DNA of 64,000 nt from Prosopocoilus inquinatus (taxonomy: Eukaryota > Arthropoda > Insecta > Coleoptera > Lucanidae), in assembly GCA_036172665.1 (NCBI GenBank), contig CM069872.1, positions 59,134,101 through 59,198,100 on the forward strand, written 5' to 3'. The number at the start of each line of letters is the position of its first letter. Position 1 is the stretch's first letter. The position numbers were made by a program, and so were the translations under genes. Shown here piece by piece: positions 60,171-64,000 of the stretch. The notes below the pieces were generated by a model. The model ran no database searches. It was not told where the DNA came from and saw only the letters and a program-made list of their open reading frames with translations.

Positions 60171-62740
60171 TAAACAATTCTGTTTCTATCAACACAAGCG
60201 GCTGAAGAACCGTAAGAAATTACCCTTAATTACTATACGGGGGGTCAAATTATTCTACTTATAAATCGAAGGGAGTAAAGTTTCACGATGAGTGATGATA
60301 GAAGAGTGTGGTAAGTAAGCTCCTGATGAAACGACATTAAAATGTGCCTCCCGATGGAGTGAGGAGAGGCGAAAGCGGGAAGTCTGCTGCGCCCGTTTTT
60401 GATTGAATGAAAATTGCGCATCCTGCGTGAAATGATATATCCGCCATCCTTCGGATTCAGATAAGAAGAGTCTTTTCTTTTATATGTACGCCCGGCCGGA
60501 GCAGACGTGACATTTTTTCGCGCCGACAATTTGTCTCGGCCCTGACAAACCGGGCGCTCCCGGGAATAGCAAAACAATATGAGTTGAGGAAAAAATGCGT
60601 GCACGCCTCTGTTACCATATTGTCGCTTGCTTTTGCTTACTTACCGTCCTTCGTCACTCCGACGACGAACATAATAAACCATCGTTTTCTTTTTTTTTTC
60701 TTTTTTTGGGGAGGGGGGAGGCCTCGTTTTTACTGCTTAATTTATCGTTGGATTTCTTGTTTTATTAATGGGGCTTGACAGTTTTACTTTTTTGCCCCGA
60801 GCTCTTTACAGAAGTGGAAACTCCGAAAATCGCTTATGTAGACTGTAGAGATTTACATGTAGTTCAGATTACAAAAATAATTACTAAATTTAACCTTCAT
60901 TATACTGGATCGTAACCCTTAAAACATCAGATCACAATTCCTAACCGAGTGCGGATGTGAACGCACTGGCCGGAATATTACCCAGATCCCTGAAAGCTTC
61001 CGTAACTTACCCTGCGGTTCAAAAATATGCTTAGGCACACGAGGTGACCTCGCCTCCGGAAATAGTTTACAACCATACGTAGTAGTCCTTTACGTAAGTT
61101 TGTACACCATCTCTACTTAACCATCTAAGTGACAATTGCTTTATTAAACAAAATAAATGTACAAGGAGGAATCGATGCCCATTCTTGGAGTACTGTGGCG
61201 GTGAATTCCCACGAACGAACGAATCGACCACGACCAGGTGGCGCCCTTTTCTTTTGTTTGCAACTGGTTTCTGTGCTGAGAGTATTCTTCCCATGACCAT
61301 CTCCACTGAGTTCAGACATTTGTCGTTGCACCTTAACACTAAAAGCCCGAGCATTACAAGTAGGTTCGACCTACGACTTCTCCCCCGAAAAGATTATCTG
61401 CAAATAACCCTCCCCCGTATTCCAGAATAGTGGCGCAATATCCCTAACAATATCTTGTAAGTAACTGTCGGTTCTAATTAACTATTGGCGACACTTGAAA
61501 CGTTTTATATTTCCAAATTCCTAATCTAATTGACTAGTAAAAAATAAAATAAAACTAAAGAGAAAAAAATTGCTTTTAATTAAGAGTCGACTAGACACGA
61601 TCGTTTCTAAATTGCAAAACAGTAAAAGGGAGAAATCTTTTTAACGTTTCCTTTAGTATTCCTCGAATTTGATTCCGAGAGACGACGACGACGACGACGA
61701 CGTCAAATAAAATCTTTGTTTTCGTGCTGTAGCGGCAGTGCATTTACGGCGAGTTTAAAATCGCCCGGCATAAAAACGATATTTCAGTTTTATTGCCGTC
61801 CCGTTTCCGAGCTCAAACAATACCTTCCTGTAAACATTCGCCCCGAATTTGCTTTGCAGCGTCGCGCAATTCTTCCTTCCTCCCTTCGCAAGGCCAAAAA
61901 AAGAAAAACTTAAACTAGGTGGTTTGGTATCTACGCATCACGCGCGCGAACCATCGCGAAGCTTGAGATTAAGAAAATTCTGCAATTACGTATTCGCTTC
62001 TGGTTATAAGTGAGAGCAATAAGTCGGTCGGTTCCTCTTCTCCAACGATCGATACGCCCCGGTCCCACCCCCTTCCCCACTGAGCCGGGCGAAATTTCAA
62101 ATACCGGAAATTAAAATTTATTATTTATAAAGAGGTAATTTGAGGATTTAACAATAAGGCAAAGACGGCGTGCGAGGATCTTGAGCCGGAGCGCGTCTCC
62201 GGAGGACCTGAATTAATCCGGTTACGAAGCGCCAAGTTCGGAAGTTTGCGCCGAAAGCGCCCTGAACTATCGCGCTTGGCTAGGAGGAGAAAAGTGGGAC
62301 GTTATTGTCTGGAGGGAGAAACGACGATGATTTGTGTGATTAAATCAACAATGCTCTCTTTCCTGCTGGAAACTGTTTTTAATCAGCAGATGACTTCTCG
62401 CATTATTACTCCAGAAACTAGGGATGTTTTGCTGGATACGTCAACTAACAGTTTATAGTTAGCGCTGTTAATTACAAGAAACTACATGCCAATTCATTGA
62501 ATAAGCTGGTTTCGTAGGTTACTTACGTTACAATGTTTAAAATATTTATACAATACAAATCCGAAAAAAAATTAAGAGTGGCTATTAGTTGTGTTTAATG
62601 TTGCAATTAATAAATTAGATTTGATGCAACTAGCCGGTTCAAGAACGTCGAGTAATAAACTAGTTGCTGATTTGAATTTCGGACATTTACCCCGTTCTAG
62701 ACGGACTTACCCCGCAGCGTGCAAGGCACAGATCACGTAC
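60171..62740. other. No gene recognised; (GAC)n at 61681-61702
   Basis: Contains a T-run with G-run near 60690-60718, a small hairpin GTAGGT/ACCTAC at 61360-61374, and unrecognised frames of up to 119 codons (60245-60604, minus). Confidence 0.5.
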
Positions 62741-62752
62741 ATAATAAATAGC

Positions 62753-62926
62753 AAGTACAAAGTTTTTTTAATCTCAAACCGGACAGAAAAATGAAGGGAA
62801 ACACACTCAACGTTTCGCTATAGATTTATAGCTTCGTCAGGAGTGTGTTTCCCTTCATTTCTCTGTCCGGTTTGAGATTAAAAAAACTTTGTACTTACTA
62901 TTTTCATCGGACAAGAACAAACTTCA
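62753..62926. mobile_element. Palindromic Penelope-like mini-element, second family
   Basis: Arms 62753-62808 and 62841-62896 (56 bp) are complementary with a single mismatch. A 30-bp tail (62897-62926) lies on the right. ATAATAAATAGC is present at 62741-62752 and 62927-62938, a 12-bp target duplication. Layout (palindrome, one-sided tail, 12-13-bp duplication, hammerhead core) matches the 1.6- and 38.5-kb elements although the sequence differs, so this is a different family of the same kind. No coding capacity. Confidence 0.8.
62793..62856 (-). ncRNA. Hammerhead ribozyme-like motif at the palindrome apex
   Basis: Minus strand: CTGACGA (62840-62834) fits CUGANGA exactly. It is followed by one unpaired A (62833), stem II GCTATA/TATAGC (62832-62827 and 62822-62817) with a 4-nt loop, and GAAA (62816-62813). 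Stem III is the self-complementary AACGTT (62814-62809). The predicted cleavage site is between 62809 and 62808. Stem I is the palindrome itself, with 16 perfect pairs next to the core (62841-62856 with 62793-62808) and continuing outward. Stem III is again too short to close alone, which predicts a dimer. The unpaired base before stem II is shared with the other two elements. Confidence 0.65.
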
Positions 62927-62938
62927 ATAATAAATAGC

Positions 62939-64000
62939 GTTGTGCGAATTTTTTTTTTTTTAGGAGTTGTTCAAGAGTCGCTTTTAAATTAAATTTAAAA
63001 AAAGGGACCCACTTGACGGAAGATATATTGTTGGTTGCATTTTTCGATAAAGGACACATTTTATCATCCTGAAACCTTGAACACCTTGGTTATACCTTTG
63101 TTCCGCCTTATCCTCGTCCTGTACCATTAAAATGTCACCTGCTAAGACCGCTGTGTGTTTTATTGCGAGTATAAATTTCCGTCTAAACGCGTCCGCAGCC
63201 ACTAAGCTTCCACGAAGGGGTAGCGAAAATAGTTTTTTTTCCCTTTTTTTTTCATTCGCCGCCGCAGGAACGTGTGGCCGCGCTCTCAGGAGCCGAAGGA
63301 CGAAGGAAGGAAGAAGGCCCGTTCCCCACTTTCACCTTTCATCTCGTCCTCGTCCTTTGTCTGGCGCTCTCGTCCGTGAAGACGTTTTAAATTCGAAGAA
63401 AGTCTTTCGCCGATTGAGAAATCAATATCCCCCTCGCAGGTACGTACGTTTTATTTGCTCCCTTCTTGGAGGAGCTGTGAGTGGTCGTTGAATTATATCT
63501 CGTAAGTACGTCGTGTGTGAAATAAGTGAACGTGAACGGTGGAAAGCGGAAGTGCGGGAACAATAATTACACAACAATACAAAGAGGCGGCGGGCGTGAG
63601 GATGCCAGCTGCCTTCTGGGAAATTCTTAGCGTAGTTGGCGACAATCAATACGGTTGCCGGGTTCGCGGTGTACGCATTGCCGTTCTCATATTTAACACA
63701 ACCGAAAAGAACGAAAGGACAAAAAGAAATTACAAAAATCGAGTTTGCACCTTATTAAAAAATCTGAAAGCAAAAAATCCCACATACTAAATTATGTAGG
63801 TACGCGCAAAAAAAAAAAAATCGAAACAATAGCTTCTTGTAACATCGTGCGAGCGAATGTTATTACTATTATTCTTCGAGAACAAAAGTGAAATTTTTTT
63901 TTTTTTTTTGGTCCAAAACGAACGGTCGGAAACGTCTTCGTCTAATTAGGCGGCCGGAATCCTCGACGACTGCCTGTTATTTATAGTCATTGTTTTACAT
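62939..64000. other. No gene recognised
   Basis: A 119-codon plus-strand frame (63132-63491) and its neighbours have no known motif. T-runs at 62949 and 63895-63909. CAGGTACGTACG near 63437 looks like a splice-donor context, but without a recognisable exon it cannot be called. Confidence 0.5.

Noticed and set aside
1..64000. CRISPR array, operon or bacterial signals
   Set aside because: The tandem arrays lack spacer-repeat alternation, and the pseudogene and transposon remnants are eukaryotic.

Overview
This is an AT-rich eukaryotic window, most likely from an insect. The evidence is a decayed copy of the C-terminus of ribosomal protein P0 with insect-like wording, a mobile-element flora typical of arthropods (Penelope-like, non-LTR, SINE and MITE remnants), and several tandem arrays. 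I found no intact protein-coding gene. The open frames are mostly 60-140 codons, overlap each other on both strands and show no recognisable domains. I read the window as intergenic or intronic DNA dominated by repeats.

Layout. 0-6 kb: a palindromic Penelope-like mini-element with hammerhead-ribozyme cores (1.55-1.79 kb), two degraded tandem duplications (3.3-4.4 kb), a GC-rich patch (4.8-5.1 kb), a TTA-flanked MITE (5.5 kb) and a foldback (5.7 kb). 6-13 kb: a 22-bp palindrome, a tRNA-like SINE head (7.9 kb), a compound palindrome (10.5-10.9 kb) and a second MITE (12.85 kb). 15.0-16.2 kb: a diverged repeat array whose best-kept part is GCGCCATCT, echoed at 28.6-29.4 kb. 18.5-19.7 kb: the RpLP0 pseudogene between two diverged direct repeats. 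21.1-22.4 kb: a candidate inverted-repeat element. 24.3-25.0 kb and 27.3-27.7 kb: short tandem duplications. 30.55-31.88 kb: a 235-bp satellite. 33.78-35.71 kb: a 14-copy array of about 137 bp. 38.4-38.7 kb: a second copy of the 1.6-kb ribozyme palindrome. 40.7-42.2 kb: decayed tandem repeats and a SINE. 45.0-45.5 kb: a 65-bp minisatellite. 49.9-51.0 kb: C-terminal remnants of a non-LTR retrotransposon. 59.9-60.2 kb: a possible solo LTR. 62.75-62.93 kb: a third palindromic element with a near-textbook hammerhead core.

The most interesting signal is the set of three short palindromic insertions (1.6, 38.5 and 62.8 kb). Each is bounded by an apparent 12-13-bp target-site duplication, has a single-sided tail of 30-40 bp, and carries a CUGANGA / stem II / GAAA core followed by a tiny self-complementary stem III. 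That is the arrangement expected of dimeric hammerhead ribozymes of Penelope-like retroelements. The two related copies differ from each other inside the stem II loop, yet each copy is matched between its own two arms, which suggests each palindrome was made from one template at insertion.
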